Below, one piece after another: positions 33,380 to 43,315 of a stretch of DNA of 64,000 nt. Source of the stretch: Nocardioides pini (GTDB lineage: Bacteria; Actinomycetota; Actinomycetes; Propionibacteriales; Nocardioidaceae); contig NZ_JAPPUX010000004.1 in assembly GCF_026712185.1 (NCBI RefSeq), positions 62,001-126,000 of the forward strand, written 5' to 3'. Position 1 is the first letter of the stretch. Every line of letters starts with the position of its first letter. Under the pieces are notes generated by a model that was not told where the DNA came from, searched no databases, and saw nothing but the letters and a program-made list of their open reading frames with translations. The position numbers and the translations under genes were made by a program.

Positions 33380-34216
33380 TCAACCGGCAGTGCGCGCCGC
33401 GAGGGCGCGTTCGCCTGCTTCTCGCAGGACGTCCACCGCGACCTTGCGGCCGGTGAACAGCTCGACCTGCAGGACGGCCTGGTGCACGAGGAGGTCCAGG
33501 CCGCCGACGACGGTCCGTCCGGCCGCCGAGGTGACGAGCGGCGTGGGCCACGGGTCGTAGAGGACCTCGAAGACGACCGGCGCGCCCGCGCACCGCGCGA
33601 CCAGCTCCGGGCTCTGCGCCGACGCGGGGATGGTCGACACCACGACGTCGGCAGCGAAGCCGGCGGGTTCCCCGCCCACGGAGGCCAGCGACGTCACGAC
33701 GACGTCGGGAGCGGCCGGGTGCGCCCGGAGGGCGGCGAGCGTGTCGGCCGCCCGGGACTCCTCCCGGACCGCCAGCGCGATGTCGCGCACGCCGAGGTCG
33801 GCCAGCGCGAGGCCGACCGAGGTGGCCGTGGCCCCTCCCCCGAGGATCGTCGCCGTCGCGAGCGGCGACGACGTGCGCTCACGGATCGCCGCGACGGCCC
33901 CGGGCAGGTCGGTGTTGTCGCCGACCCGGGTGCCGTCGTCCTCGAGCACGAGCGTGTTGACCGCACCCGCCAGGCCCGCCCGGTCCGTGAGCCGGTCGAC
34001 CAGCGCGAGGGCCTCCCGCTTGAGGGGCATGGTCAGCGACAGCCCGCGCCACTCGGCGCCGAGGCCCGCCAGGAAGTCCGCGAGCCCACCGGAGGCGACC
34101 CGGTGGGCGTCGTAGGTCCAGTCCAGCCCCAGCTCGCCGTAGGCCGCCCGGTGCAGCACCGGCGACAGCGAGTGGGCGACCGGGTCGCCCAGCACGCCGC
34201 AGCGCCGGGTCAGCAC
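33380..34216 (-). CDS. aroE: Shikimate dehydrogenase
   Basis: NADPH-dependent reduction of 3-dehydroshikimate to shikimate. The 278-aa protein has CGVLGDPVAHSLSPVLHRAA with the shikimate-binding Ser pair, GLSLTMPLKREAL with the catalytic Lys, GAVNTLV, DNTDLPG with the catalytic Asp, the Rossmann loop ATILGGGATATSVGLAL, and the end GLDLLVHQAVLQVELFTG. The GTG at 34216 overlaps mltG by 7 bp. Confidence 0.95.
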   Translation of the reverse strand: MLTRRCGVLGDPVAHSLSPVLHRAAYGELGLDWTYDAHRVASGGLADFLAGLGAEWRGLSLTMPLKREALALVDRLTDRAGLAGAVNTLVLEDDGTRVGDNTDLPGAVAAIRERTSSPLATATILGGGATATSVGLALADLGVRDIALAVREESRAADTLAALRAHPAAPDVVVTSLASVGGEPAGFAADVVVSTIPASAQSPELVARCAGAPVVFEVLYDPWPTPLVTSAAGRTVVGGLDLLVHQAVLQVELFTGRKVAVDVLREAGERALAARTAG

Positions 34217-35397
34217 CGGTCGGAGGTCTCGCAGTAGGCCTTGTACTCGTCGCGGCCCTCGAGGAAGCCGTCGTAGTCCTCGTAGAACTTCGTCTCGCCC
34301 GTGGCGAGGTCGACCGTGACGTAGTAGTACCAGTCGCCGTCGGCCGGGTTGGCCGCGGCGGCGATCGCCTCGTCGCCGGGGGCCTCGATCGGGGTCGGCG
34401 GGAGGCCGGCGTTGATGCGCGTGTTGTAGGGCGTGTCCTCGGCCAGCTGCTCGGGCGTCAGCTCGGTCGAACCGGGCGAGAGCCCGAGGCCGTAGGCGAT
34501 GGAGGCGTCGATGCCGAGCGTGCCGTTGGTGCCGCCCTTGTCGCCGGGACCGTCGAGGCGGTTGTAGATCACCCGGGAGATCTTCGGCATGTCCTCGCCG
34601 CGGCCCTCGGCCTCGATGAGGGAGGCGATGATCATCAGCTCGCCGGGCGTCTTGCCGAGCTCGGCCGCCTTGGCCTCGAGGTCGGCCTCCTCGGCCGCCT
34701 GCCGCCACCGGTCGACCATCATCTTGAGGACCCGCACCGGCTTCATGCCCGGCTTGATCTCGTAGGTGGCCGGGAACAGGTAGCCCTCGGCGTTGCCCTC
34801 GGCGTAGTCGGGCAGGCCGATCTTGTCGGGCTGCTGGAGCGCGCGGTTCCACGCCTGCTCGGGGAAGTCGGTGTTCTGCGCGAGCGTCGAGACGATCTCG
34901 GTGAGCCGGAGGCCCTCGGGGATCGTGACGGTCGGGAAGCCGATGAGATTGGCGGGGTCGACGAGGACCTCGAGGGCGTCGGCGGCCTTCATCTCCTTCT
35001 GGAGCTCGTAGGCGCCGACCTGGATGCCCGCGGCGTCGGGCTCGTTGGCGGCCGCGTCGATGAACGCCTGGACCGACTTGGTGACGCCCTCGGCCTTGAG
35101 GTTGCGACCGATCTGGGCGGTCGTGTCGCCCTCGTTGACGGTGAACTCGACCGAGCCCTTCCCCGGGCCCGGGTAGTCGTCGGGACCCTGGAACTGGTCG
35201 GCGACCCACGAGACGCCCTGCGTCAGCGCGACGTAGAACCCGCCGAGGAGCACCACGAGCGCGACCAGCACCGCGAGGCAGCCCTTGAGGCCACGTCCCT
35301 TGCGGCGCTTGCCGCCCGGGACGTACTCGTAGTCCTCGAGCTCCTCGCGCTCGTCCGCACGCACGGCGTCGTCCGGACGGGTCTCGTGCTCACTCAT
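34210..35397 (-). CDS. mltG: Endolytic murein transglycosylase MltG
   Basis: A membrane-anchored lytic transglycosylase that cuts nascent glycan strands and sets chain length. A cytosolic acidic N-terminus (~1-35, with the basic [12 protein letters not shown]), one membrane helix ([18 protein letters not shown]), then a LysM-like region and the YceG catalytic domain. The catalytic Glu lies in [30 protein letters not shown] completes the fold. 395 aa is the usual actinobacterial length. It overlaps ruvX by 8 bp. Confidence 0.96.
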   Translation of the reverse strand: MSEHETRPDDAVRADEREELEDYEYVPGGKRRKGRGLKGCLAVLVALVVLLGGFYVALTQGVSWVADQFQGPDDYPGPGKGSVEFTVNEGDTTAQIGRNLKAEGVTKSVQAFIDAAANEPDAAGIQVGAYELQKEMKAADALEVLVDPANLIGFPTVTIPEGLRLTEIVSTLAQNTDFPEQAWNRALQQPDKIGLPDYAEGNAEGYLFPATYEIKPGMKPVRVLKMMVDRWRQAAEEADLEAKAAELGKTPGELMIIASLIEAEGRGEDMPKISRVIYNRLDGPGDKGGTNGTLGIDASIAYGLGLSPGSTELTPEQLAEDTPYNTRINAGLPPTPIEAPGDEAIAAAANPADGDWYYYVTVDLATGETKFYEDYDGFLEGRDEYKAYCETSDRC

Positions 35398-35857
35398 CTG
35401 TCTGCGTCACCTCGACGATCTCTCCCGGTGCGTGTCCGCTCGACCGCTCCGTGTCCAGTGCAGTCTGCAGGATCAGCACGGCCGCTGCCTGATCGACCAC
35501 GGCGCGTCGCTTGGCCCCCCGGCGGCCCTGCTCGCGCAGGATCGACTCGGCCGACACCGTGGTCAGTCGTTCATCACACAGCCTGACAGGCACAGGAGCA
35601 ACTCGGCGAGCCAGCCGGCCGGCGAGCGCGCGGGCCTTCTCGGCCGCCGGTCCCTCCGACCCGTTGAGCGAGCGCGGCAGCCCGACCACGACCTCGACCG
35701 CCTCGAGCTCGGCGACCAGCTGCGCGAGACGACGTACGTCGCCCTTGCCGCTGCGCACCGTCTCCACGGGGGTGGCGAGGAAGCCGGAGGGGTCGCTGCT
35801 CGCGACGCCGATCCGGGCATCGCCCGGGTCGACGCCGAGCCGCACCCCGGTCCGCAT
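35390..35857 (-). CDS. ruvX: RuvX/YqgF family putative Holliday junction resolvase
   Basis: A 155-aa RNase H-fold nuclease; YqgF members process 16S rRNA ends in E. coli and RuvX of mycobacteria resolves Holliday junctions. Motifs: [18 protein letters not shown] with the first Asp, [20 protein letters not shown], and [12 protein letters not shown] with the later Glu, then [12 protein letters not shown] with the last Asp. The ATG at 35857 follows the alaS stop by 2 bp. It is part of the alaS-ruvX-mltG-aroE block common in actinobacteria. Confidence 0.93.
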   Translation of the reverse strand: MRTGVRLGVDPGDARIGVASSDPSGFLATPVETVRSGKGDVRRLAQLVAELEAVEVVVGLPRSLNGSEGPAAEKARALAGRLARRVAPVPVRLCDERLTTVSAESILREQGRRGAKRRAVVDQAAAVLILQTALDTERSSGHAPGEIVEVTQTDE

Positions 35858-35859
35858 CC

Positions 35860-38559
35860 TCAGCCCTGCACCTTCGCCGCGACCTCCTGGGCCACGAGTG
35901 TGAGGGCCTCGTCGATGCGGGAGGCGTCGGTGCCGCCGCCCTGGGCGACGTCGTCCTTGCCGCCGCCCTTGCCGCCGAGGAGGGGTCCGACGGCGCGGAC
36001 CAGCTCGCCGGCGGACAGCCCGCGGCTGCGCGCCTCGTCGTTGGTGGCGGCCACCACGGACACCTTGCCGTCGGCCTGGCCGATGATCACCACGACGCCG
36101 GGCTCGCCCTGCGGGAGACGTCCCCGGACGTCCATCGCCAGGTTGCGTACGTCGCCTCCACCGGCGCCGTCGGCACGGTGGGCCACGACCTTGACCGCGC
36201 CGACCTGCGTCGCACCGGCCGCCAGGTCGGCGCTGGCGCCCAGGAGCTGGGCAAGACGGGCCTTCTCGAGCTCCTTCTCGGCGGCCTTGAGCCGCTCGGT
36301 GAGCCCCTGCACGCGCCCGACGAGGTCGTCGGGCTGGGTCTTGAGCAGGCCGGTGAGCTGGGCGACCACGTCGCGCTCGCGGGCGAGGTAGCCGAAGCCC
36401 TCGACGCCGGTGAGCGCCTCGACGCGACGGTTGCCGGAGCCGACGCTCGTCTCGCCGGTCACCACGACGGTGCCGATCTGCGACGAGTGGTCGACGTGCG
36501 TGCCACCGCACAGCTCACGCGACCAGGGCCCGCCGATCTCCACGACCCTGACCTTGGTGTTGTCGTAGGTCTCGCCGAAGAGCGCGATCGCGCCCCACTC
36601 CTTGGCCTGCTCGAGGGTCATGTAGTCCCACGACACGGGCAGGTCGGCGCGCAGCGCCTGCTGCGAGACGAGCTCGATGTCGCGCACCTGCTCGGGGCTC
36701 AGCGCCTGCGTCCAGCCGAAGTCGAGGCGGAGGTAGCCCGGCCGGTTGTAGGAGCCGGACTGGAGGGCGGTGGGACCGAGCACCTCGCGCAGCGCGGCGT
36801 GCACGACGTGGGTGCCGGAGTGCGCCTGGCGGGCGCCGGTGCGCCACTCGGGGTCCACCCGGGCGTGCACGAGCCGCGACGCGTCGAGCTCGCCGTCGAG
36901 GACGCGCACCTGGTGCACGACCAGGCCCTTGATCGGGCGCTGGACGTCGATGACCTCGAGCTGCCCGCCGTCGAAGACGATCGTGCCCGCGTCGGCCACC
37001 TGGCCGCCGGACTCGGCGTAGAACGGCGTGCGGTCGAGCACGAGCTCGCCGATCTCGCCCTGCGTCAGACGCTGGGCGGGGGCCCCGCCGCTGAGCAGCG
37101 CCAGCGGCTTCGACTCGGTCTCGAGCGTCTCGTAGGCCAGCCACTCGGTCGGGCCGAACTCGTCGAGGATCCCGCGGTAGGCCGCGGTGTCGCCGTGCGC
37201 GCCCTTCTTGGCGCGCGCGTCGGCCTTGGCGCGCTCACGCTGCTCGGCCATGAGGCCACGGAAGCCCTGCTCGTCGACCTGGAGGCCCTGCTCGGCCGCC
37301 ATCTCCAGGGTCAGGTCGATCGGGAAGCCGTAGGTGTCGTGCAGGGCGAAGGCGCGCTCGCCGGACAGCACCGAGCCGCCCGACCGCTTCACCTCGCTCG
37401 CGGCGGTGTCGAAGATCTGCGTGCCGGCCTGGAGCGTCTTGCGGAACGCGTCCTCCTCGGCGTAGGCCACCTGCGAGATGCGCGGCCAGTCGGTGAGCAG
37501 GTTGTCGTACGTCTCCCCCATCTTGTCGCGGGAGACCGGCATCAGCTCGGGCAGCACGCGGTCCTCGCAGCCGAGGAGGCGCATCGAGCGGACCGCGCGG
37601 CGCAGGAGCCGGCGCAGGACGTAGCCTCGGCCGTCGTTGCCGGGCGCCACGCCGTCGCCGATGAGCATCATCGAGGAACGCACGTGGTCGGCGATGACCC
37701 GGAACCGCACGTCGTCCTCGTGGTCGGCGCCGTACGTCCTGCCGGTGAGCTGCTCGGCCCTGGCGATCACGGGGTAGACCACGTCGATCTCGTACATGTT
37801 CTGCTTGCCCTGCAGCAGCAGCGCGACACGGTCGAGGCCCATGCCGGTGTCGATGTTCTTCTTCGGCAGCGACCCGGCGATGTCGAAGTCGGACTTGGAG
37901 CGGACGGCGCTCAGGTCGTCCTGCATGAAGACGAGGTTCCAGATCTCCAGCAGCCGGTCCTCGAGCTCGACCGGCATGTCGGGTCCGAGCGTGGTCGGGT
38001 CGAAGTCGGGACCGAAGTCCGGGCCGCGGTCGTAGAGGATCTCCGAGCACGGGCCGCCCGGCCCGGGCACGCCCATCGACCAGTAGTTCTCCTTGTTGCC
38101 CAGCTCGACGATGCGCTCGCGCGGCAGGCCCGTCACCTTCATCCAGTAGCCGATGGCCTCCTCGTCACCGACGAGGACCGACGGGTAGAGACGGTCCTCC
38201 TCGAGCCCGAAGCCGCCCTCCTCCACCGGCTTGGTGATCAGGGTCCACGCCAGCTCGATGGCGCGCTCCTTGAAGTAGTCGCCGAAGGAGAAGTTGCCGC
38301 ACATCTCGAAGAACGTGCCGTGCCGGGTGGTCTTGCCGACGTCCTCGATGTCGGGGGTCCGGATGCACTTCTGGACGCTCGTGGCGCGGTCGAAGGGCGG
38401 GGTCTCCTGGCCGAGGAAGTAGGGCTTGAAGGGCACCATGCCCGCGTTGACGAACAGCAGGTTGGGGTCGTCGGCGAGCAGCGAGGCGGAGGGCACCACG
38501 GCGTGTCCGGCGGCCTCGAAGTGCGCGAGGAAGCGGCGGCGGATCTCGGCGGTGTCCAT
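35860..38559 (-). CDS. alaS: Alanine-tRNA ligase
   Basis: Class II synthetase of 899 aa charging tRNA-Ala and clearing Ser/Gly mischarges. The N-terminal catalytic core starts [19 protein letters not shown] with [16 protein letters not shown] and [19 protein letters not shown]. The editing domain carries the zinc-type motif [13 protein letters not shown] and [13 protein letters not shown]. The C-terminal DHHA1 domain follows a coiled stretch ([17 protein letters not shown]). The start at 38559 is fixed by a 1-bp TGATG overlap with the preceding small gene. An open frame continues upstream but has no homology. Confidence 0.98.
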   Translation of the reverse strand: MDTAEIRRRFLAHFEAAGHAVVPSASLLADDPNLLFVNAGMVPFKPYFLGQETPPFDRATSVQKCIRTPDIEDVGKTTRHGTFFEMCGNFSFGDYFKERAIELAWTLITKPVEEGGFGLEEDRLYPSVLVGDEEAIGYWMKVTGLPRERIVELGNKENYWSMGVPGPGGPCSEILYDRGPDFGPDFDPTTLGPDMPVELEDRLLEIWNLVFMQDDLSAVRSKSDFDIAGSLPKKNIDTGMGLDRVALLLQGKQNMYEIDVVYPVIARAEQLTGRTYGADHEDDVRFRVIADHVRSSMMLIGDGVAPGNDGRGYVLRRLLRRAVRSMRLLGCEDRVLPELMPVSRDKMGETYDNLLTDWPRISQVAYAEEDAFRKTLQAGTQIFDTAASEVKRSGGSVLSGERAFALHDTYGFPIDLTLEMAAEQGLQVDEQGFRGLMAEQRERAKADARAKKGAHGDTAAYRGILDEFGPTEWLAYETLETESKPLALLSGGAPAQRLTQGEIGELVLDRTPFYAESGGQVADAGTIVFDGGQLEVIDVQRPIKGLVVHQVRVLDGELDASRLVHARVDPEWRTGARQAHSGTHVVHAALREVLGPTALQSGSYNRPGYLRLDFGWTQALSPEQVRDIELVSQQALRADLPVSWDYMTLEQAKEWGAIALFGETYDNTKVRVVEIGGPWSRELCGGTHVDHSSQIGTVVVTGETSVGSGNRRVEALTGVEGFGYLARERDVVAQLTGLLKTQPDDLVGRVQGLTERLKAAEKELEKARLAQLLGASADLAAGATQVGAVKVVAHRADGAGGGDVRNLAMDVRGRLPQGEPGVVVIIGQADGKVSVVAATNDEARSRGLSAGELVRAVGPLLGGKGGGKDDVAQGGGTDASRIDEALTLVAQEVAAKVQG

Positions 38560-38846
38560 CAGTTCTCGTTCTCCATCTCGTGGTGCCTGGTCGTCAGCTG
38601 CGGTGTCCCGGTCTCGGTCCCGGTCTCGAGCGAAGTGGGCCGCAGGCCGAGCTGCTCGCGCAACTCGGTTTCTCGCTCGGCACGGCCCTGCTGGACCTCG
38701 TCGGCGAAGAGCCGGGCGCCGACCTGCCACCCGCGCACCCGGTCGCGCAGGCCGTCGGCGGTGAGGGACTCGGCGACGCGGCGGGCGCGGGCAGCGGCGT
38801 ACACCCCGACCCCCGCCCCGGCGACGAACCAGAGAGGGCGACCCAT
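38559..38846 (-). CDS. DUF6167 family small protein
   Basis: A 95-aa protein starting MGRPLWFVAGAGVGVYAAARAR with one hydrophobic N-terminal helix that could anchor it in the membrane, then an amphipathic region RVAESLTADGLRDRVRGWQVGARLF. The C-terminus is low-complexity. It matches the short protein found just upstream of alaS in related actinobacteria. It overlaps alaS by 1 bp, so translation is likely coupled. Function unknown. Confidence 0.82.
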   Translation of the reverse strand: MGRPLWFVAGAGVGVYAAARARRVAESLTADGLRDRVRGWQVGARLFADEVQQGRAERETELREQLGLRPTSLETGTETGTPQLTTRHHEMENEN

Positions 38847-39364
38847 CAGGCGACGTCCTCCCCGAGCGGTCCCGGGCCGCCGCCACGCGTGGCCGCCCGC
38901 TCGCGGGCACGGAACTCCCGCAACGCCTGCTTGACCTCGGCGCGACGCTCACGACCCGCACGGCGGGTCTCCTGCCGGACCTCGAAGCGGATGCGGTTGC
39001 GGGACTCGGGCGACAGTGCGCGGCGCAGGCCGTAGGTCCAGCCGGCCGCCTTCACCACGGTCTCGCGGGCGACGATGTCGGCGAAGAGGCGACCGTCGAT
39101 GGGGCGCGCCACCGGCACCGCCCCGACCGTGGGCGCGTCGTCCTCGCGCGGACCGCCCACCTGGGTGATCACGAAGGCGGTCGTGTCCGCGTCGGCGACG
39201 GGTGGCGCCTGCGCCGCCGGGCTCGCGGGCACGGCGACGCGCTCGGCGAGCGAGGCCGCGAGGGCCTCCGCCCGGCGGGCCCGGCGGAGCGCGAGCAGCG
39301 CGACGACGAGCGCGACGAGCGCCACTGCGCCCGCGGCACCCGGTCCCACCTGCTCCATCGTCAC
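38846..39364 (-). CDS. Conserved hypothetical protein with N-terminal membrane helix
   Basis: A 172-aa protein. An N-terminal hydrophobic helix (GAVALVALVVALLAL) is followed by RRARRAEALAASLAE and an Ala/Pro linker. A conserved core has RPIDGRLFADIVARETVVKAAGW and TYGLRRALSPESRNRIRFEV, then a very basic helix (RRAGRERRAEVKQALREFRAR). The start could be GTG 39364 or ATG 39358. It overlaps the next gene by 1 bp. It is a membrane-linked protein of unknown role; it begins the alaS operon. Confidence 0.72.
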   Translation of the reverse strand: MTMEQVGPGAAGAVALVALVVALLALRRARRAEALAASLAERVAVPASPAAQAPPVADADTTAFVITQVGGPREDDAPTVGAVPVARPIDGRLFADIVARETVVKAAGWTYGLRRALSPESRNRIRFEVRQETRRAGRERRAEVKQALREFRARERAATRGGGPGPLGEDVA

Positions 39365-39473
39365 GGCGCCGAGCCTACAAGCCTCGCAGGGGCTCAGGGG
39401 ATGGCGAGGTCCCCCGACGGGCGCACGCGCGCCGCACCAGCACCTGGGCGGCCGGTTGCTCCACTACGCGAGG

Positions 39474-40853
39474 TCATCCACCCCGGACGATGCGTCGTAC
39501 GCGCTCCCAGCGTTCCTTGACGCCGGCCTCGGCGCCGAGCGACGTCGGCTTGTAGTAGGCCGCGTCACTGAGCACGTCGGGGAGGTACTGCTGCTCGGCC
39601 ACGCCGAAGGGCTCGTCGTGCGGGTAGGCGTAGCCCTTGCCGTGGCCGAGGTCCTTCGCGCCGCCGTAGTGGGCGTCACGCAGGTGGGCGGGCACCTGGC
39701 CGATCCTGCCGGCCTTCACGTCGGCGATCGCCGCGTCGATCGCGGTGATCACGGCGTTGGACTTGGGCGCGACGGCGAGGTGGATGGTGGCCTGCGCGAG
39801 GTTGATGCGGGCCTCCGGCATGCCGATCAGCTGCACGGCCTGGGCCGCCGCGACCGCGGCCTGCAGCGCCGTCGGGTCCGCGAGGCCGACGTCCTCGCTG
39901 GCGTGCACCACGAGCCGGCGGGCGATGAAGCGGGGATCCTCCCCCGCCTCGATCATCCGCGCGAGGTAGTGCAGCGCTGCGTCGGGGTCGGAGCCGCGGA
40001 TGGACTTGATGAAGGCCGAGATGACGTCGTAGTGCTGGTCGCCCTGGCGGTCGTAGCGCACCGCCGCCTGGTCGACGGCCGTCTCGGCGGTGGCGAGGTC
40101 GATCGCCTCGAGGCCGTTGCTCGCCGCGGCACCCGCGGCGGCCTCCAGGTAGGTGAGGGCGCGCCGCGCGTCGCCACCCGCCAGTCGTACGAGGTGCGCC
40201 CGGGCGTCGTCGTCGAGCGCGGTGCTGCCGGCCATCCCACGCTCGTCCGCCAGGGCCTGGTCGATCACCTCGGCGACGTCGTCGTCGGTCAGCGACTGCA
40301 GGCGCAGCAGCAGGCTGCGGGACAGCAGCGGGCTGATGACGGAGAAGAACGGGTTCTCCGTGGTCGCCGCGATCAGCGTGACCCAGCGGTTCTCCACGCC
40401 GGGCAGCAGCGCGTCCTGCTGGGCCTTGGTGAAGCGGTGCACCTCGTCGACGAACAGCACCGTCTCCTGCCCGCCCCGCGCGAGCTCGGCCCGGGCACCG
40501 TCGATGGCGGCCCGGACCTCCTTGACGCCCGCCGCGACCGCCGACACCTCGACGAACCGGCGCCGGGTCTGCTGGCTGACGATCGCGGCGATGGTCGTCT
40601 TGCCGGTGCCCGGCGGACCCCAGAGGAGCAACGACATCGACTGGTCGCCCTCGATCAGCCGGCGCAGGGGCGACCCGGCGGCCCGCAGCTGCTGCTGCCC
40701 GACGAGCTCGTCGATCGTGCGCGGTCGCATCCGCACCGCCAGGGGCGCCGAGGCGTGGGTGTTGGCGCCGAGCGACCCGGCGCTCGGCACCTGCCCGGAC
40801 GCGGATCCGGGCGCGGGTTGCCCCGCGCCCGGTATCTCGAACAAGCCGTCCAC
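39474..40853 (-). CDS. rarA: Replication-associated recombination protein A (AAA+ ATPase)
   Basis: A 459-aa RarA/MgsA/WRNIP1-type ATPase acting at stalled replication forks. Motifs: [10 protein letters not shown], Walker [17 protein letters not shown], Walker [19 protein letters not shown], sensor 1 ATTENPFF, and an Arg finger near [13 protein letters not shown]. The C-terminal MgsA-like oligomer domain includes [22 protein letters not shown] and [16 protein letters not shown] ~35-residue N-terminal linker lacks a UBZ finger. The GTG at 40853 starts [11 protein letters not shown]. The 109-bp gap to the alaS operon shows no RNA gene. Confidence 0.95.
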   Translation of the reverse strand: MDGLFEIPGAGQPAPGSASGQVPSAGSLGANTHASAPLAVRMRPRTIDELVGQQQLRAAGSPLRRLIEGDQSMSLLLWGPPGTGKTTIAAIVSQQTRRRFVEVSAVAAGVKEVRAAIDGARAELARGGQETVLFVDEVHRFTKAQQDALLPGVENRWVTLIAATTENPFFSVISPLLSRSLLLRLQSLTDDDVAEVIDQALADERGMAGSTALDDDARAHLVRLAGGDARRALTYLEAAAGAAASNGLEAIDLATAETAVDQAAVRYDRQGDQHYDVISAFIKSIRGSDPDAALHYLARMIEAGEDPRFIARRLVVHASEDVGLADPTALQAAVAAAQAVQLIGMPEARINLAQATIHLAVAPKSNAVITAIDAAIADVKAGRIGQVPAHLRDAHYGGAKDLGHGKGYAYPHDEPFGVAEQQYLPDVLSDAAYYKPTSLGAEAGVKERWERVRRIVRGG

Positions 40854-40889
40854 GCCGGTGAGTATCCCCCGACGCCGTCGGGGTGCTCC

Positions 40890-42221
40890 TCAGACCCCCG
40901 TCGTGTGCTTCGACTTGAGGTCGTACCAGGTGTCCTCGTAGCCCGGGATGGTGAGCTGCTTGTTGGTGGGCGTGGCCCCGGGCACCGGGGTGCCCTGGTC
41001 GTCCACACCGAGCAGGTCGGTGGTCACGGGCGTGGCGGGGTGGGCACCCAGCTCGCCGGCGAAGTGGCAGGCCACCTTGTGGCGCTGGCCGATCTGGAGC
41101 AGCGGCGGCTCGACCTTCGCGCAGATCTCCTGGGCGAACTGGCAGCGGGTGCGGAACCGGCAGCCCGAGGGCGGGTTGATCGGGCTCGGCACGTCGCCCT
41201 CGAGACGGATGCGCTCGCGGCGCCCGCCGATGGCGGCCTGCTTCACGTCGGGCACCGCCGAGAGCAGCGCCTGCGTGTAGGGGTGGTGCGCGTGGCCGTA
41301 GATCGTGTCGCGGTCGCCGATCTCCACGATCTTGCCGAGGTACATCACCGCCACCTCGGGGCAGAAGTGCCGCACCACCGCGAGGTCGTGGGCGATGAAG
41401 AGGAAGGCGATGTCGAACTCGCGCTGCAGGTCCTGGAGCAGGTTGACCACCTGCGCCTGGATCGACACGTCGAGCGCGGAGACCGGCTCGTCGGCGACCA
41501 GGAGCTTGGGGTTGAGCGTGAGGGCCCGGGCGATGCCGATGCGCTGGCGCTGGCCACCGGAGAACTCGTTCGGATAGCGGTTGTAGTGCTCCGGGTTGAG
41601 CCCCACCACCTCGAGCAGCTCCTGGACCCGCGGCAGGATCTTGTCCTTCGGCACGATCTTGTGGACCGCGAGGGGCGAACCCACGATCGTGCCGACGGTG
41701 TGACGCGGGTTCAGCGAGGTGTAGGGGTCCTGGAAGATCATCTGGACGTCGCGACGCAGCGGCCTCATCTCCGAGTTGGAGAGCTTGGCCAGGTCCTTGC
41801 CCTCGAACATCATCGACCCGCCGGTCGGCTTGTAGAGGCGGGTGATGAGCCGGCCGGTCGTGGACTTGCCGCAGCCGGACTCGCCGACCAGGCCGAGCGA
41901 CCCTCCGCGCGGGACCTCGAACGACACGCCGTCGACGGCCTGGACGTGTCCGACGGTCCTCCGGATGAGTCCCGAGGACTTCACGGGGAAGTACATCTTC
42001 AGGTTGTCGACCGAGATGATCGGCTCAGCGAGGGGGTTGAGCGCGGTGGCGGCGTGCCCCAGCTCGGCCAGCTCGTGGAAGTCCAGCGGCGCCTTCACCA
42101 CCTCGTGGTCGTCCACCACGTCGGGTGCGTGGTGGGACAGGTCCCGCTCCCCCGTCTCTGCCGCGTTGGCGCCGATCTCGCTGGCGTCGATCCCCACCTT
42201 GGCGTTGGGGTCCTGGCTCAT
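40890..42221 (-). CDS. Peptide ABC transporter ATP-binding protein (DppF/OppF type)
   Basis: A 443-aa ATPase of a di/oligopeptide importer. Walker A is GESGCGKSTTGRLI, the Q loop MIFQDPYTSLNP, the signature FSGGQRQRIGIARAL and Walker B LLVADEPVSALD. The C-terminal oligopeptide (oligo_HPY) extension carries Cys in GCRFRTRCQFAQEIC. A ~60-residue N-terminal extension is unusual. The protein ends with about 50 residues after the HPY domain. It is the last gene of the transporter operon and overlaps the DppD-type gene by 4 bp. Confidence 0.94.
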   Translation of the reverse strand: MSQDPNAKVGIDASEIGANAAETGERDLSHHAPDVVDDHEVVKAPLDFHELAELGHAATALNPLAEPIISVDNLKMYFPVKSSGLIRRTVGHVQAVDGVSFEVPRGGSLGLVGESGCGKSTTGRLITRLYKPTGGSMMFEGKDLAKLSNSEMRPLRRDVQMIFQDPYTSLNPRHTVGTIVGSPLAVHKIVPKDKILPRVQELLEVVGLNPEHYNRYPNEFSGGQRQRIGIARALTLNPKLLVADEPVSALDVSIQAQVVNLLQDLQREFDIAFLFIAHDLAVVRHFCPEVAVMYLGKIVEIGDRDTIYGHAHHPYTQALLSAVPDVKQAAIGGRRERIRLEGDVPSPINPPSGCRFRTRCQFAQEICAKVEPPLLQIGQRHKVACHFAGELGAHPATPVTTDLLGVDDQGTPVPGATPTNKQLTIPGYEDTWYDLKSKHTTGV

Positions 42222-43315
42222 CGGGTCTCCTCAGCGAGGTCGGGGGCGATCTCCGGAAGCACTTCCGTCAGGTAGATCTCCTCGGGATTGGGCAGGTGGC
42301 ACCGCTTGAGGTGGCCGGCACGGTTGCTGGCCGGCGTCAGCTCGGGCAGCTCCGTGAAGCAGAGGTCGCCCGGCACCTTGTCCCGGTGCGAGCAGCGGGG
42401 ATGGAACGAGCAGCCCGACGGGGGGCGCAGCAGGCTGGGCGGGTTGCCCGGGATCGGGATGAGGCGCGCGTCCGTGGAGGCACCCACCTCGGGGATGCTG
42501 GAGAGCAGACCCCACGAGTAGGGCATCTCGGGACGGGTGAGGATCTCCTTCGTCGTCCCGAACTCCACGCAGCGCCCGGCGTACATCACGAGCACGTCGT
42601 CGGCCATCTCGGCGATGACCCCGAGGTCGTGGGTGATGATGATGACGGCGGAGTTGAACTCGCGCTGCAGGTCCTGGAGCAGGTCGAGGATCTGCGCCTG
42701 CACCGTCACGTCGAGTGCCGTCGTGGGCTCGTCGGCGATCAGCAGCGACGGGTCGTTGATCAGGCCCATCGCGATCATGACGCGCTGCCGCATGCCGCCG
42801 GAGAACTGGTGGGCGAAGTCGTCCACGCGGCGGTCGGGCTGCGGGATGCCGACCCGGTCGAGCATCTCGATCGCCTTGCGACGGCCGTCTCGCTTGGATG
42901 CCTTCGGGTGGTGCATGGCGTACGCCTCGGCGAGCTGGTCGCCGACGCGGTAGAACGGGTGCAGGGCCGCCAGGGCGTCCTGGAAGATCATCGCCATCGC
43001 GTTGCCGCGGAGCTTGCGCATGCGGCTCTCGGACAGCCCGACGATCTCGGTGCCGCCCAGGCGGATGGAGCCGGAGATCTCGCTCGACTTGGCGTCGTGC
43101 AGGCCCATCACCGCCATGCTGGAGACCGACTTCCCGGAGCCGGACTCACCGACGATGCCGAGTGTCTTGCCCAGCTCGACCGAGTAGCTCAGCCCCTTCA
43201 CGGCCTGCACCGGCCCGTCCTGGGTCGGGAACGTCACCGTGAGGTCCTCCACCTGGAGGTACGGCCCGTCGACGTCGGTGGGTGACGACGCGGAGGAGGG
43301 GGACGTGATGGTCAA
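42218..43315 (-). CDS. Peptide ABC transporter ATP-binding protein (DppD/OppD type)
   Basis: A 365-aa ATPase partner of the DppF-type subunit. Walker A is GESGSGKSVSSMAV, the signature FSGGMRQRVMIAMGL and Walker B LLIADEPTTALD. The oligo_HPY C-terminus includes PSGCSFHPRCSHRDKVPGDLC. Translation appears to start at TTG 43315, which overlaps the permease stop (TTGA). The rare start and the coupling fit controlled stoichiometry in the operon. Confidence 0.94.
   Translation of the reverse strand: MTITSPSSASSPTDVDGPYLQVEDLTVTFPTQDGPVQAVKGLSYSVELGKTLGIVGESGSGKSVSSMAVMGLHDAKSSEISGSIRLGGTEIVGLSESRMRKLRGNAMAMIFQDALAALHPFYRVGDQLAEAYAMHHPKASKRDGRRKAIEMLDRVGIPQPDRRVDDFAHQFSGGMRQRVMIAMGLINDPSLLIADEPTTALDVTVQAQILDLLQDLQREFNSAVIIITHDLGVIAEMADDVLVMYAGRCVEFGTTKEILTRPEMPYSWGLLSSIPEVGASTDARLIPIPGNPPSLLRPPSGCSFHPRCSHRDKVPGDLCFTELPELTPASNRAGHLKRCHLPNPEEIYLTEVLPEIAPDLAEETR

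Noticed and set aside
36178..38934. Very long plus-strand open frame (~900 codons) opposite alaS
   Set aside because: High-GC codon bias leaves the antisense frame open. It has no ribosome site, and its translation is low-complexity (Glu/Val/Arg/Gly-rich). alaS on the other strand is unmistakable.
38560..38961. Extended N-terminus of alaS
   Set aside because: The extension overlaps two other coupled genes in another frame, and AlaS homology begins exactly at [10 protein letters not shown].
39365..39473. Possible tRNA or small RNA in the gap between the alaS operon and rarA
   Set aside because: No cloverleaf or T-loop sequence was found. A small GGGGA/TCCCC hairpin is too weak to call.
39075..42275. 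Plus-strand open frame of >1000 codons opposite rarA and the DppF-type gene
   Set aside because: Same antisense effect; no motif in its translation, while both minus-strand genes carry full Walker motifs.
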